Counted from the first letter of the stretch, positions 46,376 to 56,209 are shown. The stretch is DNA of 64,000 bases from Aldehydirespirator sp965261105 (GCA_965261105.1 CBDHCM010000006.1:744001-808000), one strand, 5' to 3'. Program-made: numbers and translations. Notes: a model not told the origin generated them from the letters alone.

Positions 46376-47368
46376 ATGGACGAGGCCGCGTCAGGGCCGC
46401 AGACTGCGGGCAGTAACGAAGCCGGCCGGCCGTATGCTTCGCGGGTGGCCATCGTCGAGACGCAGGCGCTGACGCAGCGTTTCGGCCCCACCGTGGCCCT
46501 CGACGGCCTCGACCTGCAGATGCAGCCTGGCGTGACCGGGCTCGTCGGGGCCAACGGCGCGGGCAAGACCACCCTGCTGAGCGCCATGCTCGGCTTGCGC
46601 ATCCCCACATCGGGTTCGGTGACGGTGATGGGTTTCGATCCCCAGAAGGCCGGCCACAAGCTGAGGGCCATGGTGGGGTTCGCGCCTGAGCGCAATGTGC
46701 TGCCCGACGAGATGAGGGCCGTCGACTTCGTACGCCACCTCGCCGAGGTCCAGGGCCTGCCCCGCAACGAGGCCCGCAACCGGGCCTCCGACAGCCTCTG
46801 GCTGGTCGGGCTGGGCGAGGAGCGGACCCGCGCCCTGGGCACGATGTCCACGGGCCAACGCCAGCGGGTGAAGCTGGCCCAGGCCATCGCCTCGGACCCC
46901 AAGCTGGTGCTGCTCGACGAGCCCACCGACGGCCTCGACCCGGTGCAGCGCAGCGAGATGCTGACCCTCATCGGCCAGATCAGCCGCGACTTCTCCATGA
47001 ACGTGGTGCTGTCGTCGCACGTGCTCGAGGAGGTCGAGCGGGTGTGCGACCACGTGGTGGCGCTCGATGCCGGCCGGCTGGTCGCCTGCGGGCCCATCGC
47101 CGAGCTGATCGGTGAGAGCGACGGGATCACACTCGAGTTGGTGGACGTGGCCGAGCCGGCCGGCTCCGTCGAGGCGGTGGAGGAGACGCTCCGCTCGGGC
47201 GGGTTGGAGGTGCGGCGACAGCAGGCGACCCTGAGGCTGCGGGGCGCGGAGTTCGACGAGCTCTGCGACCGTTCCCGCGACGCAGTGGCCGCGGCCGGGG
47301 CCCGCATCCGTCGCTTGGAGACCCGGCGCCGCACGCTCGAGGACCTATTCGAGGACGCCCCCCGATGA
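46376..47368 (+). CDS. ABC transporter ATPase, first of two exporter modules
   Basis: 330 residues: Walker A GANGAGKTT, signature MSTGQRQRVKLAQAI, Walker B LVLLDEPTDGLDP, switch LSSHVLEEVERV, and a C-terminal regulatory extension (ARIRRLETRRRTLEDLFEDAPR). This layout is that of NatA/CcmA-like exporters. I use ATG 46376 with GGTGG nearby; GTG 46445 is also possible, since homology begins at VAIVETQALTQRFG. It overlaps its permease gene by 4 nt. Confidence 0.85.
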   Translation: MDEAASGPQTAGSNEAGRPYASRVAIVETQALTQRFGPTVALDGLDLQMQPGVTGLVGANGAGKTTLLSAMLGLRIPTSGSVTVMGFDPQKAGHKLRAMVGFAPERNVLPDEMRAVDFVRHLAEVQGLPRNEARNRASDSLWLVGLGEERTRALGTMSTGQRQRVKLAQAIASDPKLVLLDEPTDGLDPVQRSEMLTLIGQISRDFSMNVVLSSHVLEEVERVCDHVVALDAGRLVACGPIAELIGESDGITLELVDVAEPAGSVEAVEETLRSGGLEVRRQQATLRLRGAEFDELCDRSRDAVAAAGARIRRLETRRRTLEDLFEDAPR

Positions 47369-48336
47369 GCGACCCCGCGGCCGGTGTGGCTTCCCCCGGC
47401 GACACCGGTGCTGCCCGCACAACCGACACCGCCGACACCGCTCGGATCCTGGATCAGGGCTACCGGTCCTACGACGGCCCGCGCACCGGCCTGCCGGGAG
47501 CGGTCCGCTCGGTTGTGCGCTACTCGGTGCGCCACACCCTCGGCCTCGGCCGCCCGGCGCGCCACAAGATCCTGCCCTGGCTGGCCGTGGTCATCGCGCT
47601 GGTGCCGGCGGTGGTCTTCGTCGGGCTTGCGGTGGTGCTCAACGTCGATCTGATCGAAGACGAGATCCTGCCCGACTACCACCAGTACTACGGCTTCATC
47701 ACCACCGCGCTGTTCTTCTACTGCGGCATCGTGGTGCCCGACATCCTCGTGTCCGACCGCCGCAACGGGATGCTGCCGCTGTACCTGTCCACACCCCTGG
47801 AACGCTGGAGCTACCTGACCTCCAAGGCGCTGGCGGTGGCGCTGACATTGGCCGTCCTCACCGTCGGTCCGGTGCTGTTCCTGCTGGTGGCCTACACCAT
47901 CGAGGGCTCCGGGCCTGACGGCCTGATCGAATGGCTCAAGATCTTCGTGCGCATCATCGCGTCGGGCGCAGCCATTTCTGCCGCGTTCACTGCGGCCAGC
48001 CTGGCCGCGGCCAGCCTCACCGACCGCCGAGCCTTTGCCTCGGTCGGCGTGATCCTGCTGCTGTGGGGCAGCGGGTTCGTGACGGCTGCGCTGGTGGAGG
48101 CCGCCGAGATGAGCGAGCGCATCTACGCCTTCGACCTCGGAGGGATCTCCGACGAGTTCAAGAACAGGGTCTACGGCGCCGAGCCGCCGCCTGCCCCCGG
48201 GGAGAAGGAGTTCATCCAGGGCTTCGGCCGCGCCCAGCTGTCCACGATGTTCGTGGCCGTGGCCAATCTGGGATGGGTGGCCCTGGGATCATGCGTCGTG
48301 TGGTGGCGCTACCGGCGACTGGCGCTGAGCCGATGA
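47365..48336 (+). CDS. ABC-2-type membrane permease
   Basis: 323 residues with about six membrane helices: LPWLAVVIALVPAVVFVGLAVVL, YGFITTALFFYCGIVVPDILV, KALAVALTLAVLTVGPVLFLLVAYT, an Ala-rich helix around 210, FASVGVILLLWGSGFVTAALV, and a C-terminal one at VAVANLGWVALGSCVVWW. The charged loop DRRNGMLPLYLSTPLERWSYLTSK between helices 2 and 3 is typical of ABC-2 permeases. It pairs with the ATPase encoded upstream, with which it overlaps by 4 nt. Confidence 0.8.
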   Translation: MSDPAAGVASPGDTGAARTTDTADTARILDQGYRSYDGPRTGLPGAVRSVVRYSVRHTLGLGRPARHKILPWLAVVIALVPAVVFVGLAVVLNVDLIEDEILPDYHQYYGFITTALFFYCGIVVPDILVSDRRNGMLPLYLSTPLERWSYLTSKALAVALTLAVLTVGPVLFLLVAYTIEGSGPDGLIEWLKIFVRIIASGAAISAAFTAASLAAASLTDRRAFASVGVILLLWGSGFVTAALVEAAEMSERIYAFDLGGISDEFKNRVYGAEPPPAPGEKEFIQGFGRAQLSTMFVAVANLGWVALGSCVVWWRYRRLALSR

Positions 48337-49289
48337 GCACCAGCCCGCCCCCGCCGCCGCTGCCGCCCAACGGCTCGGCCATGGTCGAGGTGAACGGCGT
48401 GTCGAAGGTATTCGGAGACGTGGTGGCGGTGTCCGACGTGAGCTTCTCGGTGCGGGCCGGGGTGACCGCCCTGCTCGGGCCCAACGGAGCCGGCAAGTCC
48501 ACTCTGTTCAGGCTCATGTGCGGGCTGACCCCGCCCTCCAAGGGCACCGTCCGGGTGCTGGGCGCGGACGCCCGCCGCGACCGTGACGTGCGGGGCCGCA
48601 TCGGCCTCGCCCCCCAGCAGGACGGCCTGTTCGACCGGCTCAGCGCGTGGGAGTTCGTGACTCTTGCTGCGGCCACCGAGGCCGTGGCGGAGCCGGAGCG
48701 CGCCGCTCGGCGGACTCTGGAAGTGGTGAACCTCGACGCCGATGACTCCAGGTCGGTTTCGGGATTCTCCAAGGGCATGCGCCAGCGGGTGAAGCTGGCC
48801 GCCGCGCTGGTGCACGACCCCGAGGTGCTGATCCTCGACGAGCCCCTCACCGGGCTCGACCCCGTGCAGCGGCGCCGCATGATCGAGCTGTTCCACGGGC
48901 TGGGCGACGAGGGCCGCTGCGTGCTGGTGTCGAGCCACGTTCTCGAGGAGGTCGCCCGCCTCGGGTCTCGGATCCTCATGATCGCCCAAGGACGCCTGGC
49001 CGCCACCGGCGACTACCGCGAGCTGCGCGACCTGATGGACGACCGCCCCCACCGCATCCGCATCAGCGTGGACCGGCCCCGCCAGTTCGCGGCCGCCCTG
49101 GTGGAGTCGGGCACCGCCGTGGGCGTGAGCGTCGGCGCGGACTCCCTCGTCGTGGACACCCGCGACGTCGACCGCCTCGGCCGGGAGGTCGCCCCGCTGG
49201 CCCAGCGGCTCGAAGCCCGCCTGTCGCGGGTCGCCCCCCTAGACGAGGACCTCGAGTCGGTGTTCCGCTACCTGGTGGAGAAGCGATGA
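48333..49289 (+). CDS. ABC transporter ATPase, second module
   Basis: 318 residues; the ATG at 48333 overlaps the permease stop (ATGA), which fixes the start. Walker A is GPNGAGKST, the signature FSKGMRQRVKLAAAL, Walker B VLILDEPLTGLDP and the switch VSSHVLEEVARLG. A Pro-rich N-terminus (STSPPPPPLPPNG) precedes the domain. It is the partner of the next permease. Together with the first module this gives two ATPases and two permeases in one operon, possibly one heteromeric exporter. Confidence 0.87.
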   Translation: MSTSPPPPPLPPNGSAMVEVNGVSKVFGDVVAVSDVSFSVRAGVTALLGPNGAGKSTLFRLMCGLTPPSKGTVRVLGADARRDRDVRGRIGLAPQQDGLFDRLSAWEFVTLAAATEAVAEPERAARRTLEVVNLDADDSRSVSGFSKGMRQRVKLAAALVHDPEVLILDEPLTGLDPVQRRRMIELFHGLGDEGRCVLVSSHVLEEVARLGSRILMIAQGRLAATGDYRELRDLMDDRPHRIRISVDRPRQFAAALVESGTAVGVSVGADSLVVDTRDVDRLGREVAPLAQRLEARLSRVAPLDEDLESVFRYLVEKR

Positions 49290-50074
49290 CCGCGCCAATC
49301 GCCGACCGGGTGCGGCGGCACGTGCCCAGCCTGCGGGCCGCGGCGCTGACCTACCGCGTGCTGGTCCGCCAGGTCGTCACACCGGGAAAGGTCGCCGCGC
49401 TGGGCGCGCTGGGCGCGCTGATGATCCTGGTGGGATGGCTCGTCGGTCTCGCCGCCGACGACGGCGAACGGGACGTGGCCGGGCTGTTGAGAGACGGCGC
49501 CGGCTACGCCGACGGCTTCGGGTTGATCATCATCGTGCCCATCGTGGCGCTGGTGTTCGGCTCCTCGGTGCTGGGCGAGGCCCGCGAGGACGGCACCCTC
49601 GTCTACCTGTGGCTGCGCCCCATGGCCCGCGGTCCGATCGTCGCGGGGGCCGCCGCCGCGGCGGCCACCGCGGCGCTGCCGCTGACGGTGGTCCCGACCG
49701 CGGTGGGCGGGTGGCTGGCCGCCGACCGTGTCGCAGGATCCGCCGACCTGGCCCTCGCGGCCGCGGCCGCGGCCGCGCTGGGCACCGCGGCCTACTCGTC
49801 GCTGTTCGTGCTGGTGGGCCTGCTCGTCAAGAAGCCGATCATGTGGGGCATCGGCTACGTGCTGCTGTGGGAGGGCCTGGCCGTGGGTCTGGGAGACTTC
49901 GCGGCCCGTCTGTCTCTGAGGGGCTACACCCGGTCGGTGCTCAGCCGCGTCGCCGAGGTCGACTACGGCTTCGACGCCCATACGACCACCACCGCGCTGG
50001 TGGTGCTGGCCGCGGTGGCAGTCGTGGGCTTGGCTCTGGCCGCGATCAGGCTCAACCGCCTCGAGGTGGATTGA
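49286..50074 (+). CDS. ABC-2-type membrane permease, second module
   Basis: 262 residues starting with ATG in a 4-nt overlap with the ATPase gene. About six helices are seen: GALGALMILVGWLVGLA, GFGLIIIVPIVALVFGSSVLG, an Ala-rich helix at about 115-130, AYSSLFVLVGLLVKKPIMWGIGYVLLWEG and ALVVLAAVAVVGLALAAIRL. The cytoplasmic segment EAREDGTLVYLWLRPMARG matches the same motif in the first permease, so the two are distant paralogues. Substrate unknown. Confidence 0.8.
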   Translation: MTAPIADRVRRHVPSLRAAALTYRVLVRQVVTPGKVAALGALGALMILVGWLVGLAADDGERDVAGLLRDGAGYADGFGLIIIVPIVALVFGSSVLGEAREDGTLVYLWLRPMARGPIVAGAAAAAATAALPLTVVPTAVGGWLAADRVAGSADLALAAAAAAALGTAAYSSLFVLVGLLVKKPIMWGIGYVLLWEGLAVGLGDFAARLSLRGYTRSVLSRVAEVDYGFDAHTTTTALVVLAAVAVVGLALAAIRLNRLEVD

Positions 50075-50147
50075 GCGCCATTCGGGAACGAGGCGGCGCT
50101 ATCTGAGATACTGCGCCTGAGGCCGGCCGGACCGCGCTTCTGACCGG

Positions 50148-50924
50148 CTAATGCCCGGTGAAGGCGGCCTTTCCGGGGCCCTTCTCCAGGAAGCTGCCCA
50201 CTCCGATGGCGGCGTCGTCGGTGGCGAAGCAGTTGCCGAAGTGCTCGGTCTCGCGGGCCACCGCGTCGGCTAGCGGCAGGGCCAGGCCGTCCATCACCGA
50301 TTGCTTGGCCATGCGCAGCGCGGCCGGGCCCGCGGCGTAGCCCGCGGCCATCTCCACCGCGGCGTCGTAGGTCTCGTCGGGGGGATGCACCGCTGAGATG
50401 AGGCCGATGTCGAGGGCCTCGTCCGGATACACGTTGCGTCCGGTGTAGATGATCTCCTTGGCCCGGGTGACGCCCACGAGGCGGGGCAAGCGCTGGGTGC
50501 CTCCGCCGCCGGGGATGATCCCGAGGCGGATCTCGGGCTGGCCCAGCACCGCGTCCTCCGCGGCCACCCTGAAATCGGTGGCCATGGCCAGTTCCATGCC
50601 GCCGCCGAGCGCGTAGCCGTTCACGGCCGACACCGTGATCTGGGGCATGTTCTCCACCGCTAGGAACGCGTCGTTGAACAGGCGCGACAGCGCTCGGGCC
50701 TCCGCGGGATCAAGGCCGGTGAAGCCTCCGATGTCGGCGCCGGCCGCGAAGATCCTCGGCCCTCCCCACACCACCGTGGCTCTCACGTCGCCGTCGGCCG
50801 CGATGGCGTTAGCGGCCTCGGTCAGATCGGCGAGCACTTGGGGGTTGAAGGCGTTCATCTTGGGCCGATCGATGCGAATGGTGGCCACGCCCCCGCCGGT
50901 CTCGACTCGAACGAAGTCACCCAT
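50148..50924 (-). CDS. Enoyl-CoA hydratase/isomerase family protein
   Basis: 258 residues from ATG 50924. Crotonase features: IRIDRPKMNAFNPQVL, oxyanion-hole AAGADIGGF and ALGGGMELAMATDF, then QPEIRLGIIPGGGGTQRLPRLVG with the catalytic Glu in the GxPEIxxGxxPGGG position. It hydrates enoyl-CoA in fatty-acid or amino-acid breakdown. The frame open to 51275 is a shadow crossing the intergenic region. It is convergent with the ABC operon and divergent from the R-M genes. Confidence 0.9.
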   Translation of the reverse strand: MGDFVRVETGGGVATIRIDRPKMNAFNPQVLADLTEAANAIAADGDVRATVVWGGPRIFAAGADIGGFTGLDPAEARALSRLFNDAFLAVENMPQITVSAVNGYALGGGMELAMATDFRVAAEDAVLGQPEIRLGIIPGGGGTQRLPRLVGVTRAKEIIYTGRNVYPDEALDIGLISAVHPPDETYDAAVEMAAGYAAGPAALRMAKQSVMDGLALPLADAVARETEHFGNCFATDDAAIGVGSFLEKGPGKAAFTGH

Positions 50925-51135
50925 GCCGGCCTGCCCTCCCTGTCGCCAGCCGGCAACCCTACTGCGGCTGTCGCCGGGTGATCCGCCGGCAGCGGTCGGT
51001 GGACTCACCGCAGGCGTCGAGCGCCACTGTGCCCGGCAGCAAAACGACAAGGGGCCGGTGTGTCTCGGGGCGTCCCCGCCTCGTCTCAGCCGCCTGCTAC
51101 GTTGCGAGCAACGGGTGGTGTGATAGGGAGTTTCG

Positions 51136-52866
51136 ATGCCAACACTCGACTTCAAGGGCAAGCGGCACATTTTCGCGCACCATCTGACCGTCCCGTACCG
51201 TCCACTGGTGCCCGAGCCTGCAAAGTCTGTCGGAGACTGTCCCGACGACGACAATCTCATTATCCACGGCGACAACCTGCATGCGCTGAAGGCGCTGCTG
51301 CCTCGCTACGCGGGCCGGGTGAAGTGCATCTACATCGACCCGCCGTACAACACCGGCAACGAGGGCTGGGTCTACAACGACAACGCCAACGGCCCAATTC
51401 TCAAGCAGTGGTTCGCCGAGGAGGCCCCCGTAGATGTCGAGGACATGGAGCGCCACGACAAGTGGCTCTGCATGATGTGGCCCCGCCTGCACCTACTGAA
51501 GGAGCTGCTCTCAGACGACGGTGTGATCTTCGTCTCCATCGACGACAACGAACAGCACCACCTGCGGATGCTCATGGATGAGATATTTGGAGAGTACAAT
51601 CTCGTAAATGTATTCGTGTGGGTAAACAATCTAAAGGGTAGGCAAATTTCCGGGTATGGAGCCGCGCGTACGCACGAGTACATCATTGCATATGCAATGA
51701 ATGTTGACGAGGTATCAAGGTTTGAAAACTCAGTTGAGCTGCTCAAGGACACTATGCCGAGTACCTATAGGAACCTTGAGTACGAAGTACACAGAGATGA
51801 ACATGGCGAATATGTCACCAAGAATGAATTACACAATACGAACTCAAAGTTCAATGAACTTACGCGTCCTAACCTAGTATTTGATATCTATTACAACCTC
51901 CTAACTGGTGACATAATATGTGAGGACGCAAGCGACCTTCATTTACATTCTGAATATTCGAAGGTCTGCCCAAGGCCAAATCGAAGCGGTCGTGGTAGAT
52001 TTCATGCATGGAGGTGGAGCAGGGACAAGGTGCTCTCAGAGAGTCACAACCTTCGTTTTGTGAAGGCCTCAGACGGTACTATTCGAGTGTATACGAAAGT
52101 ACGCACCCACAGCAAGACAGCAGTCAAAGATCTCATTACTGACATAAGCACGACGGGTGGCAAGCAGGACATCAAAGCTATCTTCAACCGCGATGTGTTT
52201 GAGTTTCCCAAACCCGTAGATCTCATAGAGTTCCTTGTGTCACTTGGCCGAGACGATGCCATCATCTTGGATTCTTTTGCTGGGAGTGGTACGACTGCTC
52301 AGGCGGTTCTAGAGCTGAATAAAGCAGACGGTGGCAACCGGAAGTTCATCATTGTCGAGTGCGAGGATTACGCCGACTCGATCACCGCGGAGCGTGTACG
52401 AAGGGTAATCTCCGGCGTGCCGGACGCTAGAGATGTCGATCTTCGCGAGGGGCTCGGCGGGTCGTTCACCTATTGCACGCTGGGTGATCCGGTCACGGCC
52501 TCGGGGATGCTCAACGGCGACACCTTGCCGACATTCTCGTCGCTCGCCGCGTGGCTGATGCACACGGCCGCTGGACAGTCGGTCGGACCGTCCGAGTTGC
52601 GGCCCTTGGACGAGCATGGCCTGATCTACAGCGACTCACGCCGCAACTATTACCTGCGTTACGAGCCGGACCTGGACTGGCTCCGCAGCAACGAGGCGGT
52701 CCTCACCGAAGGACGAGCCGAGGACATCGCCAAGATCTGCAAGCAGCAGCAGAAGGAAGCAGTGGTGTTCGCGGCCGGTAAGTACATCGAGCTGGACGAC
52801 CTGAGCGAATTCAACATCATGTTCGGCGGGCTGCCTTTCGAGATAGGGCGTTCGGAGCAGGTCTGA
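51136..52866 (+). CDS. mod: Type III restriction-modification methyltransferase (Mod), mosaic composition
   Basis: 576 residues. The catalytic motif DPPYNTG (68-74) comes before the AdoMet motif FAGSGTT (381-387), the beta-class order of Mod subunits that methylate adenine. The region between them is the target-recognition domain. Bases from about 51580 to 52330 are visibly A+T-rich with AT-ending codons (ATA, AGA, AAT), while both flanks have the normal high GC. The central specificity block was therefore probably exchanged by recombination. It overlaps res by one base. Confidence 0.9.
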   Translation: MPTLDFKGKRHIFAHHLTVPYRPLVPEPAKSVGDCPDDDNLIIHGDNLHALKALLPRYAGRVKCIYIDPPYNTGNEGWVYNDNANGPILKQWFAEEAPVDVEDMERHDKWLCMMWPRLHLLKELLSDDGVIFVSIDDNEQHHLRMLMDEIFGEYNLVNVFVWVNNLKGRQISGYGAARTHEYIIAYAMNVDEVSRFENSVELLKDTMPSTYRNLEYEVHRDEHGEYVTKNELHNTNSKFNELTRPNLVFDIYYNLLTGDIICEDASDLHLHSEYSKVCPRPNRSGRGRFHAWRWSRDKVLSESHNLRFVKASDGTIRVYTKVRTHSKTAVKDLITDISTTGGKQDIKAIFNRDVFEFPKPVDLIEFLVSLGRDDAIILDSFAGSGTTAQAVLELNKADGGNRKFIIVECEDYADSITAERVRRVISGVPDARDVDLREGLGGSFTYCTLGDPVTASGMLNGDTLPTFSSLAAWLMHTAAGQSVGPSELRPLDEHGLIYSDSRRNYYLRYEPDLDWLRSNEAVLTEGRAEDIAKICKQQQKEAVVFAAGKYIELDDLSEFNIMFGGLPFEIGRSEQV

Positions 52867-55391
52867 TGCGTCTCGAACTCAAGGAGTACCAGCACAGGAC
52901 GCTAGAGGCGTTCGTCCTCTGGCTAGGGGCGCTGGACGCGGCCCGGTCCGAGTCCCAACGCAAGGCTGCAGCGCTGGAGGGCGCCGGACTAGAGGCGTCG
53001 AAGGATGACCGCAACTTCCCGCGCGCTGCCTGGGACCGCCTAGTGGCGGAGGGCGGGATCGAGTCGGGTTCCCCGGAGCACGTAGACCGCTACGACGACG
53101 CCGGTCGGCCCATTCCCCACGCCTGCTTCAAGGTGCCGACGGGCGGCGGCAAGACTCTGCTGGGAGCAGCGGCCCTGGAGAGGCTCGGGATGCAGACCGG
53201 ACTGGTTCTCTGGATCGTGCCGTCGCGGGCCATCTACGCCCAGACCAAGGCCGCCTTCAAGTCGCGCGGGCATCCCTACCGTCAGCTTCTCGAACACGCC
53301 GGCGGCGGGCGCGTCAAGCTCCTCGAGAAGGAGGACCGCATCGATCGCGGCGACGTTGAGAACTACCTCTGTCTGATGTTGCTGATGCTGCCGGCCACCA
53401 ACCGGCGGAAGGGCAAGGAGTTCCTGAGGATGTTCAGGGACTCGGGCCGCTACATGACCCTGTTCCCGAAAGAGGACAACGGGCCGGCCATTGCCGCGCT
53501 GCTCGCGGACAACCCCGACCTGGAGCGCTACGAAGACGGGACTGTCAAACAGAGCCTGTTCAACGTGTTCAAGACGCAGCGTCCCGTGGTCGTGCTCGAC
53601 GAGGCTCACAAGGCCTACGGCGGCAAGGGCGCCACCGAGTTCGTGAGAGCCGTCAACCGGCTCGCCCCGAGGCTCGTGGTCGAGCTGACCGCAACCCCGA
53701 ATCGCAACATCAGCAACCTGCTGGTCGACATCTCCGGCGTGGACCTCAAGAAGGAGCAGATGATCAAGCTTCCCGTCGAGGTCACCGCCAGCGGCGGCGA
53801 GTGGCGAGACACTCTCGCCCGAGCCTGCGACCGGCTCAACGACCTCCATGCGGCCGCAAGCGTGCTCGAAGGGAGTTCGGGCCGCTACATCCGCCCCATC
53901 GCCGTGGTGCGGGTCGAGCGGACCGGCAAGGCCCAGGTGGGCGGTGACCGCATCCACGCCGAGGACGCGCGCAACTACTTGGTGAACCACCTTGGAGAGG
54001 CGCCGGAGGCTGTGCGCGTCAAGTCGTCCGAGAAGGACGAGATCGCCGGACAGGACCTTCTGTCCCCCTACTCGCCGGTGCGCTGGATAATCACCAAGGC
54101 TGCGCTGATGGAAGGCTGGGACTGCCCCTTCGCCTACGTCCTCGTCATGCTCGACAACACCCGCAGCAAGACCGCCATCACGCAACTCATGGGCCGGGTG
54201 ATGCGCCAGCCGCACGCTCGCTGGACAGGGGTGCCCGACCTCGACAAATGCTACGTCCACTGCTGGAAGACGAAGGTCGATGACGCCGTCATGCAGGTCA
54301 AGAGCGGGCTGGAGCACGAGGGTCTCACCGGACTGGACCGCGATGTCGTCGGCAGCGACGCCGTCGATGTGGACGTCACGACCATCCGGAGACGCGAGGG
54401 GTTCCGGCGGCGCGACATCTTCCTTCCCAAGGTCCTTCACCGCCACGGTGACGGCTGGCGCGATCTCAGCTACCAGCGGAACATCCTCCCCCACATCGAC
54501 TGGGCCCGCATCACCGCGCCCTCGCCGGGGGCCGCCACAAGCGCCAGTGCGGGCCTGTTCGAGGAGACGGTCGCCGTCGACCTGGGCGGCAGCGGCGCGT
54601 CGGAGGCCACCCGCCAGTTGATCGACTCGGATCCCGAGATCACGCTGTCTTGGGTGACGCGCCAGCTCACCGATCTGGTGCCGAACGCCTGGCAGGCCGC
54701 CCGGATCGCCGGCGACCTCATCGAGTCGCTGCGCGGCCTGGGACTGCGCGAGGCCGACATCTACGCGCAGCGGCGCGACCAGATGATCCGGCTCCGAGAG
54801 GGAGTGGCGGACCAGATCGAGCGCCAGGCCGAACAGGTCTTCACCGGCAAGCTCAAGGCCGGCGACATCCGATTCGACCTGGAGGCGAGCGAGCCCAACT
54901 ACAGGATGCAGGAGGAGTTCACGCTGCCCGTCGCGGCGAACGACCACTCCCTGGAGCGGGCCGGCAAGCCGGTACAGAACAGCCTCTGCGAGCTGGTGTT
55001 CGAGAAACAGTTCGACACCGGACTGGAGAGGGATTTTGCCTTCTACGTCGACCAGCACGAGGCGATCCAATGGTGGCACCGGGTCGCCGTCCGCCAGCAG
55101 CACGAGCACTACCCGCGCGGCGGGAACCAGGACCGCATCTGGCCCGATTTCGTGGCTATGTCAAGCAACGGCGACGGCAAGCCGCGGCTGCTGGTCGTCG
55201 AGACCAAGGGCAGGCACCTCGAGGGCAACGCCGACACCGAGTACAAGACGAAGGTGTTCGCCACGCTCGAGGCGTCGCTGAATCGCGACGGCGGCTACGA
55301 ATGCGGCGAAGTCAGCCTCGACAACGGACACACGAGGGGCCGGTTCCGGATTGTGTTCCGCGAGGAGAGCTTCGCCGAGGCGATGGCGTGA
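52866..55391 (+). CDS. res: Type III restriction enzyme helicase-nuclease (Res)
   Basis: 841 residues. Walker A KVPTGGGKT (about 89-97), DEAH in VVVLDEAHKAYGG (about 247) and TATPNRN in the motor. The C-terminal endonuclease has the PD-(D/E)xK residues: WPDFVAM near 760 and LLVVETKGRHL near 777. With Mod it forms the complex that translocates and cuts unmodified DNA. All motifs look intact and composition is the local average. The stop overlaps the start of a following SDR gene (GTGA). Confidence 0.92.
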   Translation: MRLELKEYQHRTLEAFVLWLGALDAARSESQRKAAALEGAGLEASKDDRNFPRAAWDRLVAEGGIESGSPEHVDRYDDAGRPIPHACFKVPTGGGKTLLGAAALERLGMQTGLVLWIVPSRAIYAQTKAAFKSRGHPYRQLLEHAGGGRVKLLEKEDRIDRGDVENYLCLMLLMLPATNRRKGKEFLRMFRDSGRYMTLFPKEDNGPAIAALLADNPDLERYEDGTVKQSLFNVFKTQRPVVVLDEAHKAYGGKGATEFVRAVNRLAPRLVVELTATPNRNISNLLVDISGVDLKKEQMIKLPVEVTASGGEWRDTLARACDRLNDLHAAASVLEGSSGRYIRPIAVVRVERTGKAQVGGDRIHAEDARNYLVNHLGEAPEAVRVKSSEKDEIAGQDLLSPYSPVRWIITKAALMEGWDCPFAYVLVMLDNTRSKTAITQLMGRVMRQPHARWTGVPDLDKCYVHCWKTKVDDAVMQVKSGLEHEGLTGLDRDVVGSDAVDVDVTTIRRREGFRRRDIFLPKVLHRHGDGWRDLSYQRNILPHIDWARITAPSPGAATSASAGLFEETVAVDLGGSGASEATRQLIDSDPEITLSWVTRQLTDLVPNAWQAARIAGDLIESLRGLGLREADIYAQRRDQMIRLREGVADQIERQAEQVFTGKLKAGDIRFDLEASEPNYRMQEEFTLPVAANDHSLERAGKPVQNSLCELVFEKQFDTGLERDFAFYVDQHEAIQWWHRVAVRQQHEHYPRGGNQDRIWPDFVAMSSNGDGKPRLLVVETKGRHLEGNADTEYKTKVFATLEASLNRDGGYECGEVSLDNGHTRGRFRIVFREESFAEAMA

Positions 55392-56209
55392 CCGACAGCG
55401 AGGCGCCGGGCCTCAGCCCCGACACCATCCTGCTCACCGACCGGGTCGCGGTGGTTACCGGAGGGGCCCGCGGCATCGGGGCGGCCGCCGCGCTGGCCCT
55501 GGCCCGCTTCGGCGCCCACGTATCGGTGTTCGACAAGGAGCCCGCGCCGCTGCCCGGCGTGGTCGCCGAGATTGAGGCGACCGGGCGTCGTTGCGTGTGG
55601 GGTGAGCTCGACGCCCGCGACGACGAAGCCGTGGCCGCGTTCCTGCAGCGCACCCACGCCGAGCTCGGCCCGATCGACGTGCTCGTCAACAACGCCGGGG
55701 GGACGTTCCACGCACCGTTCGAGGACGTCTCGCCCAAAGGCGAGCACACCCTGATCCGCGAGAACTTCTCCACGGTCACGAACTGCGTGCGCCACGGCAT
55801 CCCACTGATGTCCGACGGCGGCGCCATCATCAACGTCACCTCGGTGGAGGCCCATCACGCCGCCCCCGCCTTCGCGGTCTACGCGGCCATGAAGGCGGCG
55901 GTGGAGCAATTCACCAAGACCCTGGCCGTGGAGTACGGACATCGGGGCATCCGGGTCAACTGTGTGGCGCCCGACATGATGCCCACTCCCGGCGACGCCG
56001 CGCTGGCCGAGCAGTCGAGCTCGCTCATGGAGGGCCTGCACCCCACCCCGCTGCGCCGGACCGGTCACGCGCAGGAGTGCGCGGCCGTGATCGTGTTCCT
56101 GGCCTCGGACATGGCCAGCTTCGTCAACGGGGCGTCCATCCTGGTGGACGGAGGCACGGTGGCCGCGGGCAACTGGAAGACCCGCCTCGACGGCACCTTC
56201 GGCCTGTAG
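55388..56209 (+). CDS. Short-chain dehydrogenase/reductase coupled to res
   Basis: 273 residues from GTG 55388, which overlaps the res stop by 4 nt. TGGARGIG nucleotide motif, NNAGG, catalytic Ser in NVTSVEAHH and YAAMK, then a C-terminal NGASILVDGGTVAAG. A normal catabolic SDR with no known role in restriction. The overlap means it is translated from the R-M message or that the R-M genes were inserted exactly in front of it. A GC-rich hairpin follows the stop. Confidence 0.85.
   Translation: MTDSEAPGLSPDTILLTDRVAVVTGGARGIGAAAALALARFGAHVSVFDKEPAPLPGVVAEIEATGRRCVWGELDARDDEAVAAFLQRTHAELGPIDVLVNNAGGTFHAPFEDVSPKGEHTLIRENFSTVTNCVRHGIPLMSDGGAIINVTSVEAHHAAPAFAVYAAMKAAVEQFTKTLAVEYGHRGIRVNCVAPDMMPTPGDAALAEQSSSLMEGLHPTPLRRTGHAQECAAVIVFLASDMASFVNGASILVDGGTVAAGNWKTRLDGTFGL

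Noticed and set aside
53040..55109. 689-codon open frame antisense to res
   Set aside because: Shadow of the type III restriction gene, with no recognisable domain.
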